Shown: positions 27,459 to 36,475 of the stretch, in pieces
Numbering within the stretch: the stretch's first letter is position 1
Layout of the letters: each line of letters starts with the position of its first letter
Assembly: GCA_030525945.1 (NCBI GenBank)
Contig: JAUNDT010000003.1
Span: 137,774-201,773, forward strand
Length of the DNA: 64,000 bases
Direction: 5' to 3'
Origin: Coriobacteriaceae bacterium
Lineage (GTDB): Bacteria; Actinomycetota; Coriobacteriia; Coriobacteriales; Coriobacteriaceae
Translations under genes and position numbers: made by a program
Notes under the pieces: model-generated
Told to the model about the DNA's origin: nothing
What the model saw: only the letters and a program-made list of their open reading frames with translations
The model's database searches: none

Positions 27459-28847
27459 ATGGATTACGCAAAGACCGCGGAAGAGGTCATCAAGCTCGTA
27501 GGCGGTGCCGACAACGTCGCGTCCGCCGCTCACTGCGCAACGCGCCTTCGTCTGGTGATTGCCGACAACGCCAAGACGAACAAGGAGCAGCTCGAGGCGC
27601 TCGAGGGCGTCAAGGGCGTGTTCGAGGCCCAGGGTCAGCTGCAGATCATCTTCGGCACCGGCACGGTCAACAAGGTGTACGAGGAGTTCATCGCCCAAAG
27701 CGGCATCGAGGCGGCGAGCAAGGCCGAGGTCAAGGAGGCCGCAGCCGCCAAGCAGAACGTTGCGATGCGCGCTATCAAGCTGCTCGGCGACATCTTCGTT
27801 CCCATCGTCCCGGCGATTGTGGCATCCGGTCTGCTCCTGGGCATTATGGGCGCGCTCAACTTCATGGTGGCGAACGACTTTCTCGCCATTGACACCTCGA
27901 ACTTCCTGTATCGCATCGCCGATTTGGTGTCGAACACGTCCTTCACGTTCTTGCAGATCCTGATCGGCTTCTCGGCCGCCAAGGCGTTCGGCGCCAACCC
28001 GTACCTGGGTGCGGTCGTGGGCATGGCGCTCATCAACCCCAGCCTGCAAAACGCCTATTCGGTCGCGGCTGATGGCGTGCAGACAGTCGTGCCGGTCATC
28101 GGCGACCTGTACGGGTTCGACTGGGTCGGCTATCAGGGCCATGTGATCCCGATCGTCATCGCCGTCGGCATCCTGGCGTTCATCGAAAAGCGCCTGCACA
28201 AGATCGTCCCCGAGATGTTCGACTTGTTCGTGACCCCGCTCGTGTCCGTGTTCGTGACCGTTCTGGTGACCCTCGTGGCGGTCGGCCCGGTGTTCGTGTG
28301 GGCCGAAAACGCCATCCTCGGCCTCATCCAGGCCCTGCTCACCATTCCGTTCGGCATCGGCTCCGCCGTCGTCGGCCTGTTCTACGCTCCCACGGTCGTT
28401 ACCGGTATCCATCAGATGTACGCCGCCATCGACCTCGGCCAGCTCGCCCAGTACGGCGTGACCTTCTGGCTGCCCATCGCCAGCGCCGCCAACATCGCCC
28501 AGGGCGGTGCCGCGCTCGCCGTCGCCCTCAAGACGCGCGACGCCAAGGTCAAGGGCCTTGCGCTCCCGTCCGCCCTGTCCGCCTTCATGGGCATTACCGA
28601 GCCCGCGATCTTCGGCGTGAACCTGCGCTTCTTCAAGCCCTTTATCGCCGGTTGCGTGGGCGGTGCCGCCGGTGCGCTCGTGTGCGCGCTTACGCATCTC
28701 GCCGCTTCGGGCACGGGTGTGACCGGAATCTTCGGTATCCTGCTGTGCCTGTCCCAGCCGGTTCAGTACGTGGTGATGTTCCTCGTCGCCGCCGGTGTGG
28801 CATTCGGTCTGTCCTACCTGCTCTACCAGGATAAGGCAAACGCGTAG
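27459..28847 (+). CDS. scrA: PTS sucrose transporter subunit IIBC
   Basis: Membrane permease that imports sucrose while phosphorylating it. The 462-residue product has an EIIB domain with the phosphocysteine Cys26 in HCATRLRL and an EIIC domain of about ten hydrophobic segments (from about residue 105) including the conserved GITEPAIFGVNLRF. No EIIA domain is fused, so a separate glucose-type EIIA must act in trans, as usual for sucrose systems. Substrate assignment rests on the adjacent sucrose-6-phosphate hydrolase. AGAGGAAGGGG precedes the ATG. A strong hairpin in the 96-base gap to scrB probably lowers scrB expression or protects the scrA mRNA. Confidence 0.92.
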   Translation: MDYAKTAEEVIKLVGGADNVASAAHCATRLRLVIADNAKTNKEQLEALEGVKGVFEAQGQLQIIFGTGTVNKVYEEFIAQSGIEAASKAEVKEAAAAKQNVAMRAIKLLGDIFVPIVPAIVASGLLLGIMGALNFMVANDFLAIDTSNFLYRIADLVSNTSFTFLQILIGFSAAKAFGANPYLGAVVGMALINPSLQNAYSVAADGVQTVVPVIGDLYGFDWVGYQGHVIPIVIAVGILAFIEKRLHKIVPEMFDLFVTPLVSVFVTVLVTLVAVGPVFVWAENAILGLIQALLTIPFGIGSAVVGLFYAPTVVTGIHQMYAAIDLGQLAQYGVTFWLPIASAANIAQGGAALAVALKTRDAKVKGLALPSALSAFMGITEPAIFGVNLRFFKPFIAGCVGGAAGALVCALTHLAASGTGVTGIFGILLCLSQPVQYVVMFLVAAGVAFGLSYLLYQDKANA

Positions 28848-28861
28848 CACGCAATTGCGCC

Positions 28862-28900
28862 GGCGCCCCGACTGCGGCTTGGGCTCGTGGTCGGGGCGCC
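28862..28900 (+). terminator. Intercistronic hairpin scrA-scrB
   Basis: GGCGCCCCGAC and GTCGGGGCGCC form an 11-bp perfect stem with a 17-base loop, followed by GCGCGTTTTG. The short U-run suggests partial termination or an mRNA stabiliser. Confidence 0.65.
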
Positions 28901-28943
28901 GCGCGTTTTGATTCAATCGATCGAGAACACGGGAGAGATTTTC

Positions 28944-30650
28944 ATGAGCAACGCAATGCAGCGCGATCTGGCCAAGCTCGTCGGTGCCGTCGAGTCTGCC
29001 GAGGCAGGCGCGCAGCGCCGCTGGGCTCAGCATTTCCACCTGATGCCCCCGGTTGGCTGGCTGAACGACCCCAACGGCCTGCATGAGCGCGACGGGGTAT
29101 TCCACGCTTACTTCCAGTACGCGCCGTTTGACGTGAACGGCGGCGTCAAGATGTGGGGGCACAGCACGAGTCGCGATTTGCTGAGCTGGACCTACGAGGG
29201 CTGCGTGCTCATGCCCGATGAGCCGTTCGATTGCCACGGCGTGTATTCGGGGTCGGCCCTGGTGCTCGACGACCGCGTGGAGATGTTCTACACCGGCAAC
29301 GTCAAGCTGCCCGGCGCGGACGGCGCGTACGACTACGTCAACACCGGCCGCGAGGGCAACACCGTCGCCGTGTCCACGCCCGATGGCTCGGCGTTTGCCG
29401 AGAAGCGCCTGCTCATGACGAACGCCGATTACCCTGAGGACCTGACGTGCCACGTGCGCGACCCCAAGGTGTGGCGCGCCGATGCGGCGCAAGGGCGCTA
29501 CCTGATGGTGCAGGGCGCGCGTCGCCGTGTTGCGGGCTCGTGTGCGGACGCCGCGGCGCCCGAGGCGGTGGCATCCGAGGACGCTACGGCATCCGAGGCG
29601 GCGGCGTGCGAGCAGGGGAGTGCCCGTCGCGATCTTCTTGAGCGCTGCCACGGGAAGAGCTCCGCGTATGACCAGGGCGAGATTCTCGTGTTCGCTTCCG
29701 ACGACCTGGAGCACTGGACGCTGGTCAACCGCGTGAGCACGCCCGAGCGGTTCGGCTTCATGTGGGAGTGCCCCGACTACTTCGAGCTGCCGATCGGTGG
29801 CGTAGCGGCCGGGTCTGGCGTTGGGACGGGCGCGGCTCCGCTGACTGATGGGGCTTTGGCACGTCCGCTTCCCGCTGCGGAGCAAGCGCGCGAGGCCCGC
29901 ATCCAGGTGCTCTCCGTCTCCCCGCAGGGCTTGCTGGGAGACGAGTGGGAGCGCCGAAACGTCTACCAGTCCGGCTATTTCACGCTTGAGGGCGATCTGT
30001 GCGGCGAGTGCGAGCTCGGCGATTTCCGTTTGTGGGACGCCGGGTTCGACTTCTACGCGCCGCAGACGTTCGAGGCGCAGGACGGCCGCCGCATCATGAT
30101 CGGCTGGATGGGCATGCCCGACGAGCCTTCCTACGGCAACGACCCCACGGTAGCGGAGGGTTGGCAGCATTGCTTTACCGTCCCGCGCGAGCTGTGGGTA
30201 AACGAGGCGGGTCGCGTTTGCCAGGCGCCCGTGCGCGAGGTGGCGCAGAGCCGCGGCGCTGGCACTCAGGGGAGCGGCACGCTCACCGTGGATGAGCTGG
30301 CTGAGGCCTGCGACATCACTGTCGACGGGGTCGCGCAGAGCCTGCACATGGTGTTCGGCGAAGAACTCGAAATCGCGTGGAACCCCGCTGCGGATGGCAG
30401 TGCGGGCAGGTTCGAGATGCGCTTCACCGATCCCTCGAGGACGGCGGCGGGCTGCGGCAGGTCGGTTCGCTGGGAGCACGTCGAGCGCGTCCAGTCCGTT
30501 CGCGTGCTGGTCGACACCTCATCGGTCGAGGTGTTCGTCAACGATGGCGAGCTCGTTATGAGCACGCGCTGGTATCCCCAGCGCAGGTCTTGCAGCTGCT
30601 CGGCGCCCGGCGCCGATATCCGCTGCTGGGATCTCGTTTGCGGCGAGTAG
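28944..30650 (+). CDS. scrB: Sucrose-6-phosphate hydrolase (GH32)
   Basis: Splits imported sucrose 6-phosphate to glucose 6-phosphate and fructose. The 568-residue GH32 enzyme has WLNDPNG (nucleophile Asp42), RDPKVW (about 172) with the stabilising Asp, and ECPDYFEL with acid/base Glu275, then a C-terminal beta-sandwich. The ATG follows GGGAGAG. Two insertions are unusual: an Ala/Glu-rich low-complexity stretch (about 195-232) inside the catalytic domain and a Gly/Ala-rich one (about 283-312). The last residues are Cys-rich (RSCSCSAPG) and do not look like a normal sandwich end. It is longer than the typical 480-500 residues. Confidence 0.92.
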   Translation: MSNAMQRDLAKLVGAVESAEAGAQRRWAQHFHLMPPVGWLNDPNGLHERDGVFHAYFQYAPFDVNGGVKMWGHSTSRDLLSWTYEGCVLMPDEPFDCHGVYSGSALVLDDRVEMFYTGNVKLPGADGAYDYVNTGREGNTVAVSTPDGSAFAEKRLLMTNADYPEDLTCHVRDPKVWRADAAQGRYLMVQGARRRVAGSCADAAAPEAVASEDATASEAAACEQGSARRDLLERCHGKSSAYDQGEILVFASDDLEHWTLVNRVSTPERFGFMWECPDYFELPIGGVAAGSGVGTGAAPLTDGALARPLPAAEQAREARIQVLSVSPQGLLGDEWERRNVYQSGYFTLEGDLCGECELGDFRLWDAGFDFYAPQTFEAQDGRRIMIGWMGMPDEPSYGNDPTVAEGWQHCFTVPRELWVNEAGRVCQAPVREVAQSRGAGTQGSGTLTVDELAEACDITVDGVAQSLHMVFGEELEIAWNPAADGSAGRFEMRFTDPSRTAAGCGRSVRWEHVERVQSVRVLVDTSSVEVFVNDGELVMSTRWYPQRRSCSCSAPGADIRCWDLVCGE

Positions 30651-30716
30651 GGCGCTTTCCCTAGATAGGCTGGGCTATACTCTTTCGGACCTACGATACG
30701 AAAGGCGGTTGCAGCG

Positions 30717-31556
30717 GTGATTGTTCAAGAAGAGCTCGAGGCTCGGTACGCGAACAAAGTCCAGGCTGCAGCCGCCTGCTTTATGCACGCCGACCACGTG
30801 ACCGCGGCGTTTGCCCAGATGGGGCTAGGCGAAGCCGGTGCGGTGCTCGTCGACGCGTTGGGCGGCGCGGGCCTTCGTGTGCCGGATCTGCGCGCAAAGG
30901 CGCGTGAGGTCCATGAGCAAGGGCAGCTGCTGGCGGTCGACAACACGGTTCCCTCGAGTTTTGGCTGCAACCCGTTCGTGCTCGGCGCCGACGTGGCGCT
31001 CGAGGCACTCGACCGCGTGGCGGCGGGCGACCTCGACTCCAAGGTAGTGGCGGTGAGCCTGCGCAAGGGCTGCCGGCTCGAGGAAGCGCGTCTTGAGTCT
31101 GACGCTCTGCAGCCGTGCGATTTGGACGCGATCGCGTGTGGGCTGGACTCCATGGACGCGCGCATGCAGGTACATTTCGACCATGCGCGCGCCCTCGCGG
31201 AGTACCTGCGCTGCGTGGACGGCCTTGCGAGCGTGTCGTACCCGGGCTGCTCGAATCACCCGGACCATGGAATCGCCGCGCGCACGCTGATGCACGGCTT
31301 CGGTCCCGCGCTCGACTTCGAGCTGCCGCCCGAGTGGGGGATTCATGCGGACGAGTTCATCGCAAGCTGCCGCTTGAATGGCCGCACATGCCCCGCGGGC
31401 GGCTCACACACGCGCCTGCATGCGCGCGACGGCGCCGACGGCCTGGCGGTCCGCATATTCGCGGGCTTGGACGACCCTCTCGCGATCGCAGATGACCTGG
31501 ACAGTGCGTTTCGAACCCTGCGTTCCCGTGGGATAACCCTGGATACGGTATATTGA
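30717..31556 (+). CDS. Degenerate Cys/Met-metabolism PLP-fold protein without PLP lysine
   Basis: A 279-residue protein related to the trans-sulfuration enzymes but about 110-150 residues shorter at the N-terminus. Matches include LLAVDNTVPSSFGCNPFVLGAD, GLDSMDARMQVHFDHARALAEYL in two blocks, and VSYPGCSNHPDHGIAARTLMHGFG. Where active enzymes have the HSATK lysine, this one reads EALDR, so the cofactor cannot be bound normally. The frame is nonetheless open, begins with GTG after AAAGG, and a TATACT lies upstream, so it may be expressed. It could be a decaying pseudogene or a non-enzymatic protein. The complete relative is metY at 11108. Confidence 0.75.
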   Translation: MIVQEELEARYANKVQAAAACFMHADHVTAAFAQMGLGEAGAVLVDALGGAGLRVPDLRAKAREVHEQGQLLAVDNTVPSSFGCNPFVLGADVALEALDRVAAGDLDSKVVAVSLRKGCRLEEARLESDALQPCDLDAIACGLDSMDARMQVHFDHARALAEYLRCVDGLASVSYPGCSNHPDHGIAARTLMHGFGPALDFELPPEWGIHADEFIASCRLNGRTCPAGGSHTRLHARDGADGLAVRIFAGLDDPLAIADDLDSAFRTLRSRGITLDTVY

Positions 31557-31588
31557 AAGGGTTGTCTAACCCGTAGAAAGGGGAACGC

Positions 31589-34500
31589 ATGAAATGTAGA
31601 CGATTAGCGGGATTGGGGGCGCTCTCGCTGGCAATCGCCGCGGCGGTGTCCGGTGTGGGCGCGAACAGCGCGTATGCCGCGACTACGCCTGAGGTGCTGC
31701 CGGTTCCCAAGACCGCGACGTACCAGGGCGAGGCGCTGGTCCTCTCCCAGGTCGAGCTCGTGGGCACCGACGTCGCCGACGCCGACGCCGTGCGTGAGGT
31801 CAAGGAGCTCCTTGACCGTGCGGGCGTTCAGGTGACCGAGCGCACCGCCGCCCAGGGTGCCACGAGCGGCGCCACCGCCATCTACCTGACCGAGTCCGAC
31901 GACGTGTGCTCCGCGCGCGACGCTGCCGCTCAGGCCATGGGCCTCGCCAACGCCGGCGAGCTCGACGAGGAAGGCTACGTCCTGGGTGTGGACGCCGCCT
32001 CCAAGACCATCGTGCTCACGGGCGCCGGCGGCGACGGCAGCTACTATGCTGTCCAGACGCTTGCCCAGCTCATCGACGGTAAAGAGGTGCCGGGCGCTCG
32101 CATTGCCGATGAGCCGGCCCTGCCCGTTCGCGGCACCATCGAGGGTTTCTATGCCCGCGGCCAGGAGGACTGGTCGTGGGAGGACCGTATGGAGCAGGTG
32201 CGCTTCTACGGTGAGACCAAGATGAACACCTACATCTACGCCCCCAAGGAGGACCCGTACCACCGTGAGCAGTGGCGCGAGCCCTACCCTGCAGATCAGA
32301 TGGCGAAGATGGTCGCCCTGGTGAAGGAGGCCAAGGCCAATAAGGTCGACTTCGTGTTCGCCCTGTCGCCGGGCAACTCCATCGATCTTACGAGCGAGTC
32401 CGATTTCCAGGCGCTCGTGAACAAGTGCAAGATCATGTACGACAACGGCGTGCGTGACTTCGCCATCTTCTTCGACGATATCGAGAACAAGGATGGCGCC
32501 GGCCAGGCCAAGGTGCTGAACCGCTTCAACAAGGAGTTCATCAAGGCGCAGGATGAGCCCTGCACCCTGGCGACGGTTCCGACCGAGTACGACTCGAACG
32601 CCATGCTGGACGGCGCGAACACCAAGCCGTACACGGCCGCGTTCTCCCAGAACCTCGACGCCGACATCGAGGTCCTGTGGACCGGTAGCTCCGTTGTTCC
32701 CGACGGCATCACCGCCGCGGACGGCGAGTTCATCAACAGCGTGTACGGCGACCGCGCCGGCATCTGGTGGAACTACCCCTGCAACGACTACCAGCTCGAC
32801 AAGCTCGCCATGGGTCCCATCCACGGCATCGACAAGAGCGTGTTCGGCTCCATCGGCTACTTCGTAATGAACCCCATGGGCCGCGCGAATCTGTCCCGCG
32901 TGACGCTCGCCACGGGCGCCGACTTCTCCTGGAACCTCGAGGCCTATGACGAGGACGCCTCTCTCGCGGCTTCCTGTGCGCTGTCCTACCCCGAGCTCGC
33001 TGAGCATGTCCGCACGCTCGCGCTGCACTCCTCGCAGATCTTCGGCGGCTCCTTCTCCTGCGGTCGCCCCGATGCGCCCGAGGCCAAGGCCCACGCCGAT
33101 GCCCTGCTGAGGTCCGTGGTCGTGTCCGAGGATCCCCAGCAGGACGAGAACGTCGTCGCGCTTCGCGCCGACTTCAAGGCCATGGTTGACGCCTCTGCCG
33201 CGCTCAAGGGCGGCGACTTCGACGCCATCAGCGCCTTCGTGAACAAGCTCGGCCAGGTTGCCCAGGCCGGCTACAAGGCCATCGACCTGGTGATCGCCAA
33301 GGTCAACGGCGACCAGGCTGCTGTTGATAGCCTCACCGCCGAGCTGAACAACACGCTGCCCTCCCTCGAGCGCGGCAAGCTCGTGTCCGAGCGCAGCATG
33401 GTGTACTTCATCAAGGACGCGATCGCATACGAGATCGAGCCCAAGGCGGGCTTTGAGGTTACCTCCACGCTGGTCCAGAAGGGCACCGAGATCACCCTTC
33501 GCAACACCAGCTCCACCTCCGCCGCCGAGTACGAGTGGAGCTTCCCGGGCGCTGTGAAGGACTCCTCCACCGAGGCCGAGCCCACCGTGGTGTACACCAA
33601 GCCCGGCCGCTACGACATCACGCTCACGGTCCGCAATCGCTTTGGCGAGGACACCGTGACCCAGAAGAGCGCCGTGTACGTCGTCGAGGCCATGCCCGAG
33701 ACGATGGAGAACCTGGCGCTCCACAAGGACGCGACTGCTAGCAGTGCCGCCGCACCCACCGAGAGCGCCGAGAAGGCCGTTGACGGCCTGGTGACCGGCA
33801 GCAAGTGGTGCGCGGTCGGCAACGGTGGTCAGTGGCTGACCGTTGACCTCAAGGACGCGTACACGCTGTCGAGCTTCCGCATCCAGCATGCCGCGGCCGG
33901 TGGCGAGGGCGCTTCTGCCAACACGTATTCCTTCACGATTTCCGTGAGCACCGACGGCCGCAACTTCACCAAGGTCATCGACGTGACCGATAACACCCTG
34001 GGCGTGTCCGAGCACGCGATCACCCCGACGCTCGGCCGCTACGTGAAGCTCGACATCCGCACCGCCGTGTCTCCCGGCACGCAGTGGCCCGCCGCCCGCA
34101 TCTTCGAATTCGAGGCCTACGGCATCGCCGATGACGTGTCGAAGCTGCCCGAGTACGTGGCGCCCGACACCGCCAAGCTCGAGGCCCTGCTTGAGGACGT
34201 CGCCGCTCTGAACGAGTCCGACTACTCCACCGCGAGCTGGGGCGCTCTCGTTGCCGCGCGTGACGCCGCGACTGAGCTGCTCGCCCGTGGCGACAAGACC
34301 CAGGACGAGGTCGACGCCGCTTATAAGGAGCTCGCCGCCAAGCGCGATGCCCTGGTGAACGTGACCGAGCTCGTGGCCGCCCTCGATAAGGTCGCTGGCC
34401 TGGTTGAGTCCGATTACACGGCTGAGAGCTGGGCTGCCTTTGCCGCGGCTCGCATCGAGGCCCAGGCGCTCCTTGACGGCGGCAACGCCACGCCCGATCA

Positions 34501-34786
34501 GGTGAAGGCCGCCGTTGAGAAGCTTGAGAAGGCCGTGGCCGAGCTCAAGGCTCCTTCGACGGATCCGGACAAGCCGGTCGGCCCCGATAAGCCCGTGGTG
34601 CCCGAGGGTCCCGACGGCGACAACAAGCCTGGCGACAATAAGCCCGGTAACAAGCCGAACGGCCAGGACGGCAACGCTGTCCTGCCGAACACCGGCGACG
34701 CCGCCATGCTCGCCGTTGCGGGTACGGCCGTGATGGGTGCCGCCGCTGCTATGGCCGGCGCTCAGATGCGCCGCCGCCAGCGCTAA
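31589..34786 (+). CDS. Cell-wall-anchored GH84 beta-N-acetylglucosaminidase
   Basis: A 1065-residue surface enzyme that probably removes N-acetylglucosamine from host glycoproteins or hyaluronan. Order: signal peptide (to about AYA30), an N-terminal GH20b-like domain, the GH84 catalytic barrel beginning PVRGTIEGFYARGQEDWSW with the acid pair Asp296-Asp297 in FFDDIE, a helical region, a PKD-like beta-sandwich (about 630-700), an F5/8 type C carbohydrate-binding module (about 710-845), two FIVAR repeats (about 860-985), a Pro/Asp/Lys wall-spanning linker, and the sortase signal LPNTG (from residue 1032) with a hydrophobic helix and RRRQR tail. GAAAGGGG precedes the ATG. Architecture matches NagJ/NagH-type proteins of gut clostridia. 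Confidence 0.95.
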   Translation: MKCRRLAGLGALSLAIAAAVSGVGANSAYAATTPEVLPVPKTATYQGEALVLSQVELVGTDVADADAVREVKELLDRAGVQVTERTAAQGATSGATAIYLTESDDVCSARDAAAQAMGLANAGELDEEGYVLGVDAASKTIVLTGAGGDGSYYAVQTLAQLIDGKEVPGARIADEPALPVRGTIEGFYARGQEDWSWEDRMEQVRFYGETKMNTYIYAPKEDPYHREQWREPYPADQMAKMVALVKEAKANKVDFVFALSPGNSIDLTSESDFQALVNKCKIMYDNGVRDFAIFFDDIENKDGAGQAKVLNRFNKEFIKAQDEPCTLATVPTEYDSNAMLDGANTKPYTAAFSQNLDADIEVLWTGSSVVPDGITAADGEFINSVYGDRAGIWWNYPCNDYQLDKLAMGPIHGIDKSVFGSIGYFVMNPMGRANLSRVTLATGADFSWNLEAYDEDASLAASCALSYPELAEHVRTLALHSSQIFGGSFSCGRPDAPEAKAHADALLRSVVVSEDPQQDENVVALRADFKAMVDASAALKGGDFDAISAFVNKLGQVAQAGYKAIDLVIAKVNGDQAAVDSLTAELNNTLPSLERGKLVSERSMVYFIKDAIAYEIEPKAGFEVTSTLVQKGTEITLRNTSSTSAAEYEWSFPGAVKDSSTEAEPTVVYTKPGRYDITLTVRNRFGEDTVTQKSAVYVVEAMPETMENLALHKDATASSAAAPTESAEKAVDGLVTGSKWCAVGNGGQWLTVDLKDAYTLSSFRIQHAAAGGEGASANTYSFTISVSTDGRNFTKVIDVTDNTLGVSEHAITPTLGRYVKLDIRTAVSPGTQWPAARIFEFEAYGIADDVSKLPEYVAPDTAKLEALLEDVAALNESDYSTASWGALVAARDAATELLARGDKTQDEVDAAYKELAAKRDALVNVTELVAALDKVAGLVESDYTAESWAAFAAARIEAQALLDGGNATPDQVKAAVEKLEKAVAELKAPSTDPDKPVGPDKPVVPEGPDGDNKPGDNKPGNKPNGQDGNAVLPNTGDAAMLAVAGTAVMGAAAAMAGAQMRRRQR

Positions 34787-34871
34787 CCCGGCATCGCCGA
34801 CGGCTGCGAGCGCCGACGCTGGCGCCCGGATGTGTTGTCGTCCAGCGCTGAGCGCATAGACAAAAGTCGCA

Positions 34872-34970
34872 CGTTGCGCCGCGGATGGCGGTTGGGATAC
34901 AATCGCCATCCGGTCCATACGACGAGGCTCCAGCTGCGTGCTGGGGCCTCGTTCTTGTTTATCTAAGGAG
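34872..34970 (+). promoter_or_regulatory. mntP promoter and attenuator-like leader
   Basis: TTGCGC and TACAAT (about 34896), 18 bp apart, form a plausible promoter; the -10 sits inside a GGATGGCG/CGCCATCC palindrome. Downstream, CGAGGCTCCAGC pairs with GCTGGGGCCTCG (34923-34951), followed by TTCTTGTTT, an intrinsic terminator placed only 25 bases before the mntP start. This suggests premature termination control. I could not recognise the conserved core of the yybP-ykoY manganese riboswitch. Termination of the upstream surface-protein gene is an alternative use. Confidence 0.6.
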
Positions 34971-34975
34971 TTGCC

Positions 34976-35551
34976 ATGGGGCCCATTACCTTTGCGGCCG
35001 TGGTCGAAAGCGCTGTTCTGGGCGTCGCACTCGCCATGGACGCGATGGCGGTCACGCTGTCGAACAGCCTGTGCGAGCCTGATATGCCGCTTTCCAAAAA
35101 GCTCGGTATGCCGGTCGCGTTCGCCCTGTTCCAGGCGGGCATGCCGGTTTTGGGGTATCTGGGCGGTACGCTCATCGCCGATGTTATCGACCGCTATGCG
35201 GGCGTGGTTTCGTTTTGCATCCTGGCGGTGGTCGGCGGCAAGATGGTCGTCGAGGCCCTGCGTGAGCTGCGTGAGCCGGAGAGCTGTCCGGCAACGCGCC
35301 TGACCTGGGCTATGATCGGCATGGAGGCGGTTGCCACGGCCATCGACGCCTTCGTGGTCGGCGTCTCGTTTGCCGCCGAGGGCAAGAACGTGGTGCTCTC
35401 CTGCGGCATGATCGGCCTGACTACGCTCGCGTGCTGCCTACTCGTGCTGGTGCTCGGCCGCAAGCTCGGCGAGCACTTCGGCCCCCGCGCCGAGATCGCC
35501 GGCGGCGCGGTGCTCATCCTCATCGGCGTGAAGGCCCTGCTGGGGATGTAG
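34976..35551 (+). CDS. mntP: Manganese efflux pump MntP
   Basis: A small membrane exporter for Mn(II), 191 residues with six predicted helices and the duplicated metal-binding motif of the family: AMDAMAVTLSNSL in the first half (about 20-32) and AIDAFVVGVSFA in the second (about 121-132). AAGGAG sits six bases before the ATG. The leader carries a terminator hairpin, consistent with metal-dependent control. The protein fits the family length exactly. Confidence 0.93.
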   Translation: MGPITFAAVVESAVLGVALAMDAMAVTLSNSLCEPDMPLSKKLGMPVAFALFQAGMPVLGYLGGTLIADVIDRYAGVVSFCILAVVGGKMVVEALRELREPESCPATRLTWAMIGMEAVATAIDAFVVGVSFAAEGKNVVLSCGMIGLTTLACCLLVLVLGRKLGEHFGPRAEIAGGAVLILIGVKALLGM

Positions 35552-36055
35552 TCCTGGCGGGGGAGGGCGCGTGAGTGCCGTGCCGTTGCGTGGCCGCGGT
35601 GCATGATCGTGGCGGTGCCGCGTGGGCACGGCGCAGGCACGTGGGCGCGGCAGCTCCGTGTGGGCAATTTGGATCCACGCTGGAGCGTTGGTGGCTCTGC
35701 GTTGCCAGTGCGAGTGCGCGAGTGGGCGCGGTACTGCCCCCATAGCCAAGTACGAGTGCGCACGTGGGCTGTTTTTGCAACGGTTGTTCGAGAGGCCCCC
35801 AGACAGGCTGCATCCCTTAGTGTTTCATCCCTCGGGGCCGCGAGTGTACACAATCGCGGCCCCGAGGGGCGTTTTTTCGCGTTTTGAGGCACCGAGTGTA
35901 CACATTCGTTAGCTCAATCGGGGGCGAGACCCGTGCAGTGGGCGTATCGTGTCCGCCCCGGCCCACGTCCATGCCCCAAGCGCCCGTACCGCATGCGCCC
36001 GCCCTCCGGTCCGCTCCGCACACGCCTCTAGATGCCCCGCACCAGGCAGCCGCGC
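35552..36055. other. 504-base intergenic region after mntP
   Basis: No supported gene. It contains family B repeat copy 3 (35831-35908) with a terminator-like hairpin. The first 270 bases are GC-rich without clear structure. The right end is the 3' flank of the minus-strand ModE-like gene. Confidence 0.6.
35831..35908. repeat. Family B GTGTACAC repeat, copy 3, with hairpin
   Basis: CGCGAGTGTACACAATCGCG and CGAGTGTACACATTCG (35893-35908) are two direct-oriented sites. The first is embedded in a perfect 13-bp hairpin, CTCGGGGCCGCGA/TCGCGGCCCCGAG (35831-35866), followed by GGGCGTTTTTT, which could act as an intrinsic terminator on the plus strand. Confidence 0.8.
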
Positions 36056-36397
36056 CTACTGGCGCGGGGCGCCCCAGCCGCGGATCTCCTCGTTCACCAG
36101 GGCTTCAACCTTCTTCTGCAAAGATCGATAGCTCTGCATGTACGCCTTCGCCTCGTCGGTCAGCTCCGACCCACGGGCGCCGTTGCGCGCCAAAAGGGGA
36201 GACCCCAGGTGGGCTTCCGCCTCACGCACGATGCGCCATGCCTTGGAGTATGCCATGCCCATGCGCTTGGCGGCCCGGTTGAGGGAGCCCTCCTGCTCCA
36301 CGCCCTCAAGCAACGCCACGCAGCCCGCGCCAAACGCGCCCGGCAGGTCGCTGGCATCGTCTTTCACGGTGATGCGAACATGGGCGGAAAGCGTCAC
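36056..36397 (-). CDS. ModE-like winged-helix regulator (DNA-binding domain only)
   Basis: A 113-residue protein resembling the N-terminal DNA-binding domain of ModE/LysR-type regulators: LLEGVEQEGSLNRAAKRMGM, YSKAWRIVREAEAHLG and GARGSELTDEAKAYM. It lacks the molybdate-binding (MOP) domains of full ModE. The GTG start is chosen because GGAGG lies eight bases upstream; longer minus-strand frames running through guaB are spurious. It is divergent from guaB across a symmetrical promoter. Its target is unknown; molybdate transport, guaB or itself are possibilities. Confidence 0.85.
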   Translation of the reverse strand: MTLSAHVRITVKDDASDLPGAFGAGCVALLEGVEQEGSLNRAAKRMGMAYSKAWRIVREAEAHLGSPLLARNGARGSELTDEAKAYMQSYRSLQKKVEALVNEEIRGWGAPRQ

Positions 36398-36475
36398 GCG
36401 ACCAGCCTCCAAGCGGCAAAATCCATCGGGCGGGAAATGTGTGGAATGGGCAGACCGTTTGGAGACGGCCAACGA

